Below are positions 16,907 to 25,729 of a stretch of DNA of 36,987 bases, one piece after another (the first letter of the stretch is position 1; each line of letters starts with the position of its first letter). The notes beneath the pieces were generated by a model. It made no database searches. It was not told the DNA's origin and saw only the letters and a list, made by a program, of their open reading frames with translations. The position numbers and the translations under genes were made by a program. Origin of the DNA: Bacteroidetes bacterium CG2_30_33_31 (GTDB lineage Bacteria > Bacteroidota > Bacteroidia > Bacteroidales > UBA1556); assembly GCA_001872625.1 (NCBI GenBank), contig MNXP01000022.1:1-36987 (forward strand), read 5' to 3'.

Positions 16907-17575
16907 ATGGAAATCAAGAAATCAAAAAAAGCAGAAATCGAAAGTTCGAGAGGAATTTTTCTTTTGATTGGATTAGTTACTACTCTAACATTCACCTTAT
17001 TAGCCTTTGAATGGAAATCTTATGATTTAAAATCATCAGATTTTTCTGCAACAAATGTAAACTTTGAAAAGGATTTTATTCAAAATACTTTAAGGGAAAA
17101 GCCCAAAGTAAAAATTCCATCAATTGTGCTCGCCGACAAATTTATACTTAGCAAAAATTCAAAATCTCACGATTTTAGAAATGATGTATTGCTCCCAGAT
17201 GCATGGGATCCAGATGTTTATATGGATACCGCAGATAATTATAAATATGATATGGAGTTTGAACCATTTTATGAATTTCCACAAATTCAATGTGAATTTA
17301 CTGGCGATATAAATCAATTCTTATCTGAAAATATAATCTATCCACAATTGGCTGTTAAAAATAATATCCAAGGAACTGTATATGTGCAATTTGTGGTTGG
17401 CGCTACTGGAAAAATTAGAGATATAAAAATTATCAGAGGAGTTCATAGTATTTTGGATGACGAATCGCGAAGAGTAATTGAAAAAATGCCCAATTGGAAA
17501 CCTGCACAACAAGGAGCAACCAAAGTGGCTACAACTGTTAGAGTTCCAATAAAATTCTACCTTAAAGACTTTTAA
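16907..17575 (+). CDS. TonB-family energy transducer
   Basis: A 222-residue TonB. MEIKKSKKAEIESSRGIF leads into a single membrane anchor (about 17-37) ending LLAFEWKSYD, the typical Bacteroidota N-terminus. A periplasmic linker with little proline follows. The C-terminal TonB domain (about 130-222) has IYPQLAVKNNIQGTVYVQFVVG, GKIRDIKIIRGV, LDDESRRVIEKMPNWKPA and terminal VRVPIKFYL. TonB couples the ExbBD proton-motive motor to outer-membrane receptors such as the one at 31216-34020, though a direct pairing cannot be shown. exbBD are not in the window. A strong intrinsic terminator lies 48 bases after the stop, so the gene is probably monocistronic. Confidence 0.93.
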   Translation: MEIKKSKKAEIESSRGIFLLIGLVTTLTFTLLAFEWKSYDLKSSDFSATNVNFEKDFIQNTLREKPKVKIPSIVLADKFILSKNSKSHDFRNDVLLPDAWDPDVYMDTADNYKYDMEFEPFYEFPQIQCEFTGDINQFLSENIIYPQLAVKNNIQGTVYVQFVVGATGKIRDIKIIRGVHSILDDESRRVIEKMPNWKPAQQGATKVATTVRVPIKFYLKDF

Positions 17576-17623
17576 TAAATTCATTAAGTATTTCAAAAAG
17601 TTGAAATTCAGCATATAAGTGTT

Positions 17624-17665
17624 GGCGGGTAAATACAAAATCATGTATTTATCCGTCTTTTTTTT
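17624..17665 (+). terminator. Intrinsic terminator after tonB
   Basis: A 14-bp stem (17624-17637 with 17644-17657, two G-T pairs) with a 6-nt loop is followed directly by eight T residues. It lies 48 bases downstream of the tonB stop. Confidence 0.85.
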
Positions 17666-17905
17666 GCTATCTAATTAAAAAAAATGAGGAATAAATAATG
17701 AAATGCCAAAATTGGGAAGCATTACATAATATGGAATTATGCTCTCGAAAAAATTAAATCTGATAAATACTACTTTTTATCCTATTTCTTTTATGAATCT
17801 ACAGATATTTCAATATTATAATAAATAGTAATAATTTGTAAATCATTGATATTATTATAATTATAATATCTTAATCAAGCTAATATTTTTTTTAATTTAG
17901 AATTA

Positions 17906-17937
17906 TTGCACCTCATAACAGTTTAATTTTATCATTG
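17906..17937 (+). promoter_or_regulatory. Predicted promoter of the hybrid histidine kinase gene
   Basis: TTG at 17906-17908 and, after 21 bp, TATCATTG at 17930-17937 (one mismatch to TAnnTTTG). It gives a leader of roughly 35 nt to the ATG at 17978. The rest of the gap from 17666 is AT-rich and shows nothing else. Confidence 0.45.
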
Positions 17938-17977
17938 TGCCTGAAAACATGCAACAGTATTTAAAAACCGAAAATGG

Positions 17978-20401
17978 ATGAATAAGATTCTTATAATTGA
18001 TGATAATATTGATGATTTAATTTCCACCAAAGCGCTGCTGAAGATAATTTTGAAGGATTCGCAACTGATAACTGCTTCGTCAGGTAGAGAGGGAATAGCA
18101 AAGGCTGAAAGCGAAGCTCCAGATGTCATTGTTTTGGATATTTATATGCCTGTTGTTGATGGTTTGGCGGCTTGCAAATTATTAAAAGCATCCAAAATAA
18201 CCTCCACAATTCCAATACTTATTATGGCGGAGCCTGCCACAACTATCGAAGAGAAAGTGCTCGGCTTAGAAATGGGTGCCGATGCATTTATCAATAAACC
18301 TTTGAATTATGCTGAATTATCTGGTCAAATAAAATCTCTTTTAAGAATACGTACCCTTGAAAAAAGATTAAATTCGGAAAACCAAAATCTAACTATTTCT
18401 CTTAAAAATAGAAATGAAAAACTTGATGAAAGCAATGCTATCATTGAAAATATTTATAATTCAATGCCGGTGGGAATTGGTATGATCGAGGATAATAAAA
18501 TAAAGTTTGTTAGCAAATATCTGGTGAATATTTTAAAGTTCGAGGATTCAATAATTAATCTCACTGTTGACATAATTTTCAAAAATTGGGAAGAGTTAAA
18601 AGAGGAATTATTTAAAAAATTACCTTTAAGCCAATCAATGTCAACAGAGACAATAATAACAGATTCTCAAGGTATTACACATTCTGTTTTGTTAACTTTA
18701 GGTTTATTGTACACTTCAAAAAACAACAAATTTATATTCAATGTGGTAGATAATTCAGAGATTCATGAATCTCGAATTCTCGAAGATACTTTGCTCAAGA
18801 TACACAGCCTTGCTTCTGAGTTTAAAGATAACCAATCTTTTTTAGCTCAGATTCACAAACTGGTTCAACAAATTATTCCAACAAAAAATTTATACTTTGG
18901 CCTATATGATTCACTAACAAACACTATATCAATTCCTTATTTTAGCAATGAATATGAAGATGCAATTACGTTGATTCCAAATTCCAATAATCTTGCTTCA
19001 ATTGTAGTGAAATCTAAAAAATTGTTGTGGGTAAATAAGAAAAAAATAGCACAACTTGCCAATTCAAAAATTATTGAATTCATGGGAAAAACAGTTGAAA
19101 ATTGGGTTGGAATACCATTGATAAATAACTCAAATATTGTTGGAGTAATGGTTATCAAAAACTATGATAAAAACCTAACATTCAATGAAAAACAAATTCA
19201 TCAGATAGAAATAATTTGCAATTCTTTAGCTCCAATATTAGAGTTGCGCTCAAAGAATATTGCATTAGAGAGCGCACTCGAAAAGTCGCAAGAGTCCGAA
19301 AAACTTAAAAATAGCTTTCTGTCGAATATAAGCCATGAAATTAGAACTCCAATGAATGCAATTATTGGTTTTTCGAGCTTACTAAAAGATGAACTTGAAA
19401 CGTGGGAAAGAGATGAATATGCAGATTTAGTGATAGATAACGGTGATTTATTAATGAAGATTTTGGAGGATATTGTAGATATTGCCAAACTTGAATCAGG
19501 TGAAATGACAATAAATAAATTGGATACCAACATCTCAAAATGTCTAGAAAATATTAAAATAAAGTATGAAAATAAGATTAAACTTGCCAATAAAAATATT
19601 GAATTGAAAATGTTTACTCCTAAAGATTCTGAAGGACTTTTAATAAAAACAGACCCTTTCAGATTTGAGCAGATTATGGATAATCTACTATCGAACGCAT
19701 TGAAATTTACTGAAAGAGGAAAAATTAATTTTGGATTCAAATATTTAAACCATGAAGTATTAGAATTTTTCGTAGAAGATGGCGGCATTGGAATTCCTAT
19801 GGATAAAATTGATAAAATTTTTGATAGGTTTGCCCAAGTTGAAGAAGGTCATGTGCGCGAGTATGGCGGACTTGGGCTTGGACTAACCATTACCAAAAAA
19901 CTTGTGGAGCTCCTTGGTGGAGCAATAAAAGTTTGTGCTGAAATGAATATAGGAACAAAATTCTGTTTCACTATTCCATTCGATAAACATAAATTTATTG
20001 CACTTAACCAAAGTCAAAACAAAGCCGTTTATAATTGGAAAGGTAAAAAAATATTGATAGTCGATGACTTAATAACTAATTTGGAATATTTAGAATTGCT
20101 AATGAAAAAAACACAAGCCGACATAATATGGGCTACCAATGGCCAAATTGCTGTAGATAAAGTAAAGAAATTCAATGACTTCGATATGATTCTTATGGAT
20201 ATTCAGATGCCAGTTATGGATGGATATACAGCTACCAGAATAATAAAAAATATTTGCCCATCAACGCCAGTAATAATTCAAACTGCCTTTACTGAAATAT
20301 CCGACAAGAAGCTTGCAATGGATTCTGGCTGCAACGACTACCTTGAGAAACCAATAAAATCAGTCGAGCTTTTGGAGAAAATTGATAGCTATTTTAACTA
20401 A
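17978..20401 (+). CDS. Soluble hybrid sensor histidine kinase (REC-PAS-like-GAF-HisKA-HATPase-REC)
   Basis: An 807-residue kinase without membrane segments. Domains in order: receiver (1-120) with LIIDDN, phospho-acceptor VLDIYMP and INKPLN; a coiled linker; a PAS-like region (about 150-270); a GAF-like region (about 285-415); HisKA with FLSNISHEIRTPMNAIIGFSSLL (read from about 448); HATPase with NLLSNALKFTERG, EDGGIGIP and GGLGLGLTITKKL; and a C-terminal receiver with LIVDD, MDIQMPVMDGY, QTAF and EKPIK. The first receiver has Ala (ILIMAEPA) where the conserved Thr/Ser switch residue is expected, so its signalling may be altered; the terminal receiver is intact. An earlier ATG at 17974 is out of frame and stops after three codons. 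The stop codon overlaps that of the convergent anmK. The stimulus is unknown, and no output regulator is adjacent. Confidence 0.92.
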   Translation: MNKILIIDDNIDDLISTKALLKIILKDSQLITASSGREGIAKAESEAPDVIVLDIYMPVVDGLAACKLLKASKITSTIPILIMAEPATTIEEKVLGLEMGADAFINKPLNYAELSGQIKSLLRIRTLEKRLNSENQNLTISLKNRNEKLDESNAIIENIYNSMPVGIGMIEDNKIKFVSKYLVNILKFEDSIINLTVDIIFKNWEELKEELFKKLPLSQSMSTETIITDSQGITHSVLLTLGLLYTSKNNKFIFNVVDNSEIHESRILEDTLLKIHSLASEFKDNQSFLAQIHKLVQQIIPTKNLYFGLYDSLTNTISIPYFSNEYEDAITLIPNSNNLASIVVKSKKLLWVNKKKIAQLANSKIIEFMGKTVENWVGIPLINNSNIVGVMVIKNYDKNLTFNEKQIHQIEIICNSLAPILELRSKNIALESALEKSQESEKLKNSFLSNISHEIRTPMNAIIGFSSLLKDELETWERDEYADLVIDNGDLLMKILEDIVDIAKLESGEMTINKLDTNISKCLENIKIKYENKIKLANKNIELKMFTPKDSEGLLIKTDPFRFEQIMDNLLSNALKFTERGKINFGFKYLNHEVLEFFVEDGGIGIPMDKIDKIFDRFAQVEEGHVREYGGLGLGLTITKKLVELLGGAIKVCAEMNIGTKFCFTIPFDKHKFIALNQSQNKAVYNWKGKKILIVDDLITNLEYLELLMKKTQADIIWATNGQIAVDKVKKFNDFDMILMDIQMPVMDGYTATRIIKNICPSTPVIIQTAFTEISDKKLAMDSGCNDYLEKPIKSVELLEKIDSYFN

Positions 20402-21456
20402 GGCATCACAATACTGCCGGCAGAAATTGATTTTTTTGCACCGGTAACAGAATTTAAAATATTAATTTTATTTTCACTTCTAAGCACGCCCATAAATGCA
20501 AATATTAAAGCTTCTTTGTAATCAATAATATTTTCGTTGGGGATAATTATCTCTGCTTGAGTTCTTTTGATGATTTCATTAATTAGAAATTTATTCTTTG
20601 CTCCGCCACCACTTACCAATACTTTCCCTTTAATATTGCTTAAAGTTCTGGCTATTTCTTCAGCAATATGAATAGTAAAAGTGGTGATCAAATCTTGGTA
20701 ACTTATTGAATATTTTTTAATTAAAGGCAATACATTTTCTTCAACCCATTCGCGTCCAAGGCTCTTAGGAGGATTTTTGGAATAATATTCAAGACCGCGT
20801 AACTTTCTCAAGAGCCGCTCATCACAGCTTCCTTCAGAGGCCAACTTCCCTTCATCATCGTAATCAAAACCTAAGCTTTGCGCCAATTCATTCAGAACAA
20901 TATTTGCTGGGCAAACATCCCAAGCGAGCCTTTGGTCAGATATCAAAATTGAAATATTGGCAAACCCACCAATATTTAAACAAGCATCAAAATCGCCAAA
21001 TAAAAATTGATCGCCAATTGGAACCAGCGGTGCTCCTTGACCGCCGTTGGCAACATCTTGTGAACGAAAATCGAAAATTACTGGCACATTCAGATGGCTC
21101 ACAATTGCTGCTCCATCGCCTATTTGGAGAGTGTACGCCTCAGCAGGGTTATGAAAAATTGTATGACCATGAGATGCAACCAATTTTGGACGAATCTTAT
21201 TTTTTTTCAGAAACTCTGCAGTAGAAATTCCTAAAAAATGACCATATTCAACATCCAATTTTCGCAATTTCTCAGCACTTAACGAAGGAGCATTTTTAAG
21301 TGTATTTTTCCAATGGAAGTCATATTTTATTGTTTCACAGCATTTTATTTCAAAATTCCAATGTCCGTGGTTTTCTGAAAACTCTATATAAGCAATGTCC
21401 AATCCGTCGAGTGATGTACCCGACATAAGACCGATTGCATTATAAGTCTTAGTCAT
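20398..21456 (-). CDS. anmK: Anhydro-N-acetylmuramic acid kinase
   Basis: AnmK phosphorylates and opens 1,6-anhydro-MurNAc recovered from peptidoglycan turnover, giving MurNAc-6-phosphate. The 352-residue protein starts MTKTYNAIGLMSGTSLDGLD, the family's hallmark phosphate loop. It has SHGHTIFHNP, LQIGDGAAI, DFRSQDVANGGQGAPLVP and LNIGGFANIS, followed by VSGGGAKNKFLI in the second lobe. The frame extends to a GTG at 21477 that overlaps murF; the ATG at 21456, 11 bases after the murF stop, aligns better with the family start. It is the last gene of the - strand envelope run, and its TAG overlaps the TAA of the convergent kinase. Placing recycling beside murF synthesis is functionally sensible. 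Confidence 0.95.
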   Translation of the reverse strand: MTKTYNAIGLMSGTSLDGLDIAYIEFSENHGHWNFEIKCCETIKYDFHWKNTLKNAPSLSAEKLRKLDVEYGHFLGISTAEFLKKNKIRPKLVASHGHTIFHNPAEAYTLQIGDGAAIVSHLNVPVIFDFRSQDVANGGQGAPLVPIGDQFLFGDFDACLNIGGFANISILISDQRLAWDVCPANIVLNELAQSLGFDYDDEGKLASEGSCDERLLRKLRGLEYYSKNPPKSLGREWVEENVLPLIKKYSISYQDLITTFTIHIAEEIARTLSNIKGKVLVSGGGAKNKFLINEIIKRTQAEIIIPNENIIDYKEALIFAFMGVLRSENKINILNSVTGAKKSISAGSIVMP

Positions 21457-21467
21457 ATTTTTTAATG

Positions 21468-22751
21468 TTAAAGCCACTCAAGAGTTTTTTCAAGACAAAT
21501 TCCTCGAGAGCCTTTTACCAAAATGAATTTTCCTTGTAGATTAATTTTGGATAAATATTCAGATGCAAGCTGTGAATTTGAAAACCTTGGAAATTTGGTG
21601 TCCTTTGCTGCCGAGGAAAATTCTGGACCAACGAAAATAATATTTTCAAAATCTGTAGAATTCAGAAGATTTACAATTTCCAAATGTTCAGCTTTGCTTT
21701 CGTTTCCAAGTTCGAGCATATCACCAATAATTGCAATTTTTGGAGAAATATTAATAGAAGCAAAGCTCTCGATAGCATTGCGCATAGATGTTGGATTAGC
21801 GTTATAAGCATCGAGATAAATTTTATTTTTTGCTGTTTCAAGCAATTGTGACCTTTTGTTTGATGGCTGGTAGGAAGAAATAGCTTTTTTCAATTCGTCT
21901 TTATTAATTCCAAAATAGCTGCCTATAGCTATGGCAGCAAGCACATTAGTAAAATTGTAATTGCCCAAAAGATTGGTTTCAATTATATCTCCTTGGAATA
22001 AAATTTCGATAAATGGTTCAGAAGAAAGAAGTTGAGCTTGGTAGTCGGCATTTTTATTTTTGCCATAAGTTACTCTTTCGAGATTTTTGCCGACTTCCAA
22101 TAACAATGTGTTGTCATCATCAGCAAAAATCAATTTCCCATGATCCGCAATATAATCATAAAGCTCTCTTTTAGTGTTTATTACGCCTTGTAAACTACCA
22201 AAACCCTCAAGATGTGCTTTGCCAATATTAGTAATAATTCCGAAATTAGGTTCAGCAATCTTGCATAAATCGGATATTTCATGAGGGTGATTTGCTCCCA
22301 TTTCAACCACGGCAATTTCGGTATCCATTGGCATCGAAAGTAAAGTGAGAGGAACACCAATATGATTATTTAAATTTCCTAAAGTAAAATGAGTTTTAAA
22401 TTTTGTCGAAAGCACTGTAGCGATAAGCTCTTTGGTGGTAGTTTTTCCATTTGTTCCAGTAATACCAATTATAGGAATATTGAATTTATGGCGGTGAAAA
22501 TTTGCCAAACTCTGCATACATTTTAGCACATTATCAACAAGAATTATTCTACTATCGGTAGCAAAATCAGCTTCATCCACAATCACCTTAATTGCTCCTT
22601 TTTCAAGAGCTTCTTCTGCAAATTCATTAGCATTAAAATTCTCGCCTTTTAGGCAGAAGAATAATTTGCCTGCACTAATTTTTCTTGTATCTATTTCTAT
22701 GCCTGTAGATTGGCGAAAAATCTTATAAATATTTTCAATTGATGTTTGCAT
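21468..22751 (-). CDS. murF: UDP-N-acetylmuramoyl-tripeptide--D-alanyl-D-alanine ligase
   Basis: MurF adds D-Ala-D-Ala to UDP-MurNAc-tripeptide, the last cytoplasmic step of muropeptide building. The 427-residue protein has the Mur-ligase P-loop GITGTNGKTTTKE (about 96-108), GNLNNHIGVPLTLL, the VEMGANHPHEI block and GKAHLEGFGS. The MurF-specific LDAYNANPTSM follows, with a C-terminal domain containing GDMLELG. These separate it from MurC, D and E. It lies 72 bases downstream of the MORN-like gene and 11 bases upstream of anmK on the same strand, so it is probably in one transcript with them. Complete. Confidence 0.96.
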   Translation of the reverse strand: MQTSIENIYKIFRQSTGIEIDTRKISAGKLFFCLKGENFNANEFAEEALEKGAIKVIVDEADFATDSRIILVDNVLKCMQSLANFHRHKFNIPIIGITGTNGKTTTKELIATVLSTKFKTHFTLGNLNNHIGVPLTLLSMPMDTEIAVVEMGANHPHEISDLCKIAEPNFGIITNIGKAHLEGFGSLQGVINTKRELYDYIADHGKLIFADDDNTLLLEVGKNLERVTYGKNKNADYQAQLLSSEPFIEILFQGDIIETNLLGNYNFTNVLAAIAIGSYFGINKDELKKAISSYQPSNKRSQLLETAKNKIYLDAYNANPTSMRNAIESFASINISPKIAIIGDMLELGNESKAEHLEIVNLLNSTDFENIIFVGPEFSSAAKDTKFPRFSNSQLASEYLSKINLQGKFILVKGSRGICLEKTLEWL

Positions 22752-22823
22752 TTATAAAAAGATAAAATATTAAGCAAATTAGTAAAAGTTTAAGTTAAAT
22801 TTATCTATGTAAAAAAATCATAA

Positions 22824-24566
22824 TTACTTTTGAGGCAATGCATTTCCAAATTTTTGGTTTACAAGATCTTTCACTTTATGACCATTTTCATAAAGAACTT
22901 TGTAAACAATTTTGCCTTCGCTATCCCAATATGTCCAAACGCCATCACGGAGCACCCCTTTGTAGCTTCCTTGTCCCTTTTTCTTTCCGTTGGCAAAATA
23001 TTCTACCCACTTTCCAGTAGGTTTACCATCACTCATATTTTGCTTTTTAAAGAGTTTGCCATTTACATCATAATAAGTCCATTTTCCTTCTTTTTTGCCG
23101 TTATTATATTTCCCTGAAGAAAGCTTATTGCCAGTTTTATAAAATTCGTTGAATTTACCATCTTGAATTCCATCTTTAAAAGAGCCTTTATATTTAGCTT
23201 TGCCGTTGTCGTAATTTTGAATGCAATAGCCATTTTTTAAATTATTTTTGTAGTTATAGATATAATTTTTGCCACTATCTTTGAACCAGCCTTCCCATTT
23301 ACCAGTCATTTTTCCATCGCTAAAACTGCCAAAATCTTTTATTTTTCCGTTGTCGAACCATGAAGTCCAAACTCCAGTTTCTTTACCATTGGAGTATTTC
23401 CCTTCTTGCAATTTCTGCCCATTTTCCCACCAGGTAGTCCAAAGTCCATCTTTCAAACCTTCTTTGAATTCGCCTTTTTTCCACAAGGGCGACGACAGAT
23501 AATAATATGTCCACATACCAGTTTGCACTCCTTTATCGAAGTTGCCCGTACTTCCAATTTTGCCATTGTCGTAATAAAATATCCATAGGCTATCTTGCAA
23601 ATCCATAGAATTTTTGCCTTCCATTTCTTTATTTCCATTAGCGTACCACCAAGTACAATAGCCATTTAAGCTATCGTTATGGTAATTTCCAACAAATTCT
23701 TTTAGTCCATCTTCATAGAAGGATTCGGCATAACCATTTTTAAGATCTGAAATATAGTTATTTACATCTTTTAGTTTGCCGTTTTGGTACCAACTTTTCC
23801 ATGAGTTTTGTTTTTTCCCATTGGCAATGGTGCCAGATATTTTTGGCTTAGAGTCAATATAATATTCGCTATAAGTTCCATTTTCAAAAGGTTCAACTTT
23901 TTTTATGTTTCCGTTTAAATAATATTCTTTCCAAACGCCAGTTTTCTGGTCGTTTTTATAATTTCCACGGTAAGATATTTTCTCATTTTTAAAATATCCT
24001 ACCCAAATGCTGTCGCGCAAAGAATTTTTGAAAGAGCCTGTTTCTTTTATTTCTCCGCTGCTGTAATATGAAATATACTTCCCATTGGGTTTGTCAACTT
24101 TAAAACTCAATTGCCCATTTTCGTACCACAATTTTTTTTCGCCTACTTCGATCCCACTTTTATAAAAAATTTCAGATTTTTTATTGCCATTTATATAGTA
24201 TTCCAGCCACAAGCCTTCTTTTTCGCCGTTTCTTACATTTCCTTTTACCTGAAGTTTCCTTTGTTCAAACCAAATTCTGTAGTCGCCATTTTCATAGTTA
24301 ATTTTACTAATCGAATCACCATTTTCATAAAGTCGAATCCACTCGCCAGTCTTTTTTCCCATAGTAAAATTTCCTTGCTCCATCAATCGTCCATTTTGAT
24401 ACCAGGAAGTATATTTGCCATCGGCAGTGCTATCAATCATAACTGTTTCGGAGCTTTTTTTGCCGTCGTCATATCTTTTGATAAGAGTAGTATGTTCTTG
24501 AGCTTCTGCATTTTGAATAGCACAAGTAAACATAAAGAAATATAAAAGTAATTTGAATATTTTCAT
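22824..24566 (-). CDS. Secreted protein made of about 22 MORN-like repeats
   Basis: A 580-residue exported protein. After the signal peptide MKIFKLLLYFFMF...AEAQ (about 1-23), almost the whole chain is about 22 copies of a roughly 23-residue unit. The consensus is G-x-W-x-x-Y/W-Y/F-x-N-G-K-x-x-x-x-G-x-F/Y-x-x-G-x-x-x, as in GVWTSWFDNGKIKDFGSFSDG. This matches the MORN_2 variant that databases often label YwqK-like. MORN arrays form elongated beta sheets and can bind lipids or proteins; this one should be periplasmic or surface exposed. The frame extends to GTG at 24584, but the ATG at 24566, seven bases after the polyprenyl-synthase stop, places the signal peptide correctly. It sits between an isoprenoid synthase and murF, so an envelope role is plausible but unproven. 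Confidence 0.85.
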   Translation of the reverse strand: MKIFKLLLYFFMFTCAIQNAEAQEHTTLIKRYDDGKKSSETVMIDSTADGKYTSWYQNGRLMEQGNFTMGKKTGEWIRLYENGDSISKINYENGDYRIWFEQRKLQVKGNVRNGEKEGLWLEYYINGNKKSEIFYKSGIEVGEKKLWYENGQLSFKVDKPNGKYISYYSSGEIKETGSFKNSLRDSIWVGYFKNEKISYRGNYKNDQKTGVWKEYYLNGNIKKVEPFENGTYSEYYIDSKPKISGTIANGKKQNSWKSWYQNGKLKDVNNYISDLKNGYAESFYEDGLKEFVGNYHNDSLNGYCTWWYANGNKEMEGKNSMDLQDSLWIFYYDNGKIGSTGNFDKGVQTGMWTYYYLSSPLWKKGEFKEGLKDGLWTTWWENGQKLQEGKYSNGKETGVWTSWFDNGKIKDFGSFSDGKMTGKWEGWFKDSGKNYIYNYKNNLKNGYCIQNYDNGKAKYKGSFKDGIQDGKFNEFYKTGNKLSSGKYNNGKKEGKWTYYDVNGKLFKKQNMSDGKPTGKWVEYFANGKKKGQGSYKGVLRDGVWTYWDSEGKIVYKVLYENGHKVKDLVNQKFGNALPQK

Positions 24567-24573
24567 AATTAAT

Positions 24574-25548
24574 TTATTTATCACGAAGTATTGAATAGTT
24601 GATTAACTCAACAAGTGAAGATTTTATTTCACTGTTTTCATAAGGTTCTAATGTCAGCAAGGCTTTTTTTAGATATTCATTCATCTTAGCTTTAGAATAT
24701 TCTATGCCACCAGAGTTCATTACACTTTCAATAATGTTTTTTCTAACTCTGGCATTACTAATTTGATATTTTATTTTATAGATTATTTTACGACGTTCGA
24801 AAGAGCTAATATTATTCAAGAAATATATTAATGGCAGAGTCATCTTCTTTTCCTTTAGGTCGTTACCAGATATTTTACCGGTGTTGCCAGTATTTGAATA
24901 GTCAAGCAAATCATCTTTTATTTGAAATGCGATGCCAATATTTTCACCCATTTCCCAAAATTTATTTATCAACTCCTTTGAAGCGCCAGTGGAAGCAACT
25001 CCAGCAGCGGTTGCAGAGCCAATTAGAGAGGCGGTTTTTTGACGAATAATTTCAAAGTAAATTTCTTCAGAAATATCTAAGCGGCGGGCTTTTTCTATTT
25101 GAAGTAGCTCCCCTTCACTCATTTGTTTTGTAGCTTTTGAAACTATCTCTAATAGTTGGTATTCCTTGTTTTCTAAAGCCATTAGCATTCCCTTTGAAAG
25201 CAAATAATCGCCAATTAGAACGGCAGCTTTGTTTTTCCATAAAGCATTAATAGTAAATACATTGCGACGCAAATTTGCTTCATCTACTACATCATCATGA
25301 ACTAAAGTTGCGGTATGTAGAAGCTCTATTAAAGCAGCTGCTTTATATGTTGAGTCGGTAATTTCACCATTGAGTCGGGCAGATAGAAAAACAAAAAGTG
25401 GGCGCATTTGCTTGCCTTTATTTTTTAAAATGTATTTGGTGATAATGTTAAGCAGCGGAATACGACTTTTCATAACAGCTTCAAATTCTGTATGAAAACG
25501 CTTTAACTCTGCGCCAATTGGCTGCTTTATGTCGTCGATTTTTCCCAT
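24574..25548 (-). CDS. trans-Polyprenyl diphosphate synthase (octaprenyl/heptaprenyl type)
   Basis: A 324-residue all-alpha prenyltransferase. GKQMRPLFVFL is the IPP-binding region. The first aspartate-rich motif is LVHDDVVDEANLRR (DDxxD) and the second is FQIKDDLLDYS. The residues before the first motif (LIELLHTATLVHDD) are small/aliphatic, typical of long-chain synthases (IspB/HepT-like) that make the menaquinone tail. Chain length cannot be fixed from sequence alone. It is the first gene of the run leading to the MORN-like protein, murF and anmK. An exact -7 box (TATTTTTG) lies 22 bases upstream of the ATG. Complete. Confidence 0.93.
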   Translation of the reverse strand: MGKIDDIKQPIGAELKRFHTEFEAVMKSRIPLLNIITKYILKNKGKQMRPLFVFLSARLNGEITDSTYKAAALIELLHTATLVHDDVVDEANLRRNVFTINALWKNKAAVLIGDYLLSKGMLMALENKEYQLLEIVSKATKQMSEGELLQIEKARRLDISEEIYFEIIRQKTASLIGSATAAGVASTGASKELINKFWEMGENIGIAFQIKDDLLDYSNTGNTGKISGNDLKEKKMTLPLIYFLNNISSFERRKIIYKIKYQISNARVRKNIIESVMNSGGIEYSKAKMNEYLKKALLTLEPYENSEIKSSLVELINYSILRDK

Positions 25549-25570
25549 TAAAAAATTTAGGCCTTGCCGA

Positions 25571-25578
25571 CAAAAATA
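25571..25578 (-). promoter_or_regulatory. -7 promoter element for the polyprenyl synthase run
   Basis: On the - strand TATTTTTG matches TAnnTTTG exactly and is separated by 22 bases from the ATG at 25548. A correctly spaced -33 TTG is not seen. Confidence 0.5.
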
Positions 25579-25670
25579 AGAATTTTATCGAAAGAATTTG
25601 TTAAAAATTTCGCATGAAAAAATGAACCTTTCGACTTTAATAAATTTATTTAAATGAAAAATTATAAAAC

Positions 25671-25709
25671 AAAAAAGTCATCTCAATTCTTTTTGAGATG
25701 ACTTTTTTT
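25671..25709. terminator. Bidirectional-looking intrinsic terminator after the T9SS adhesin-like gene
   Basis: AGTCATCTCAA (25676-25686) pairs perfectly with TTGAGATGACT (25693-25703) around a 6-nt loop, flanked by an A-run on the left and a T-run on the right. On the - strand it begins about 20 bases after the stop at 25730 and ends in a T-run, so it ends that transcript. Confidence 0.9.
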
Positions 25710-25729
25710 AGAAGTAAAATCTGTAGAAA

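Noticed and set aside
22824-24566. Calling the MORN-like protein a toxin-antitoxin component
   Set aside because: The YwqK antitoxin label comes from repeat similarity alone; this protein has a signal peptide and no toxin gene beside it.
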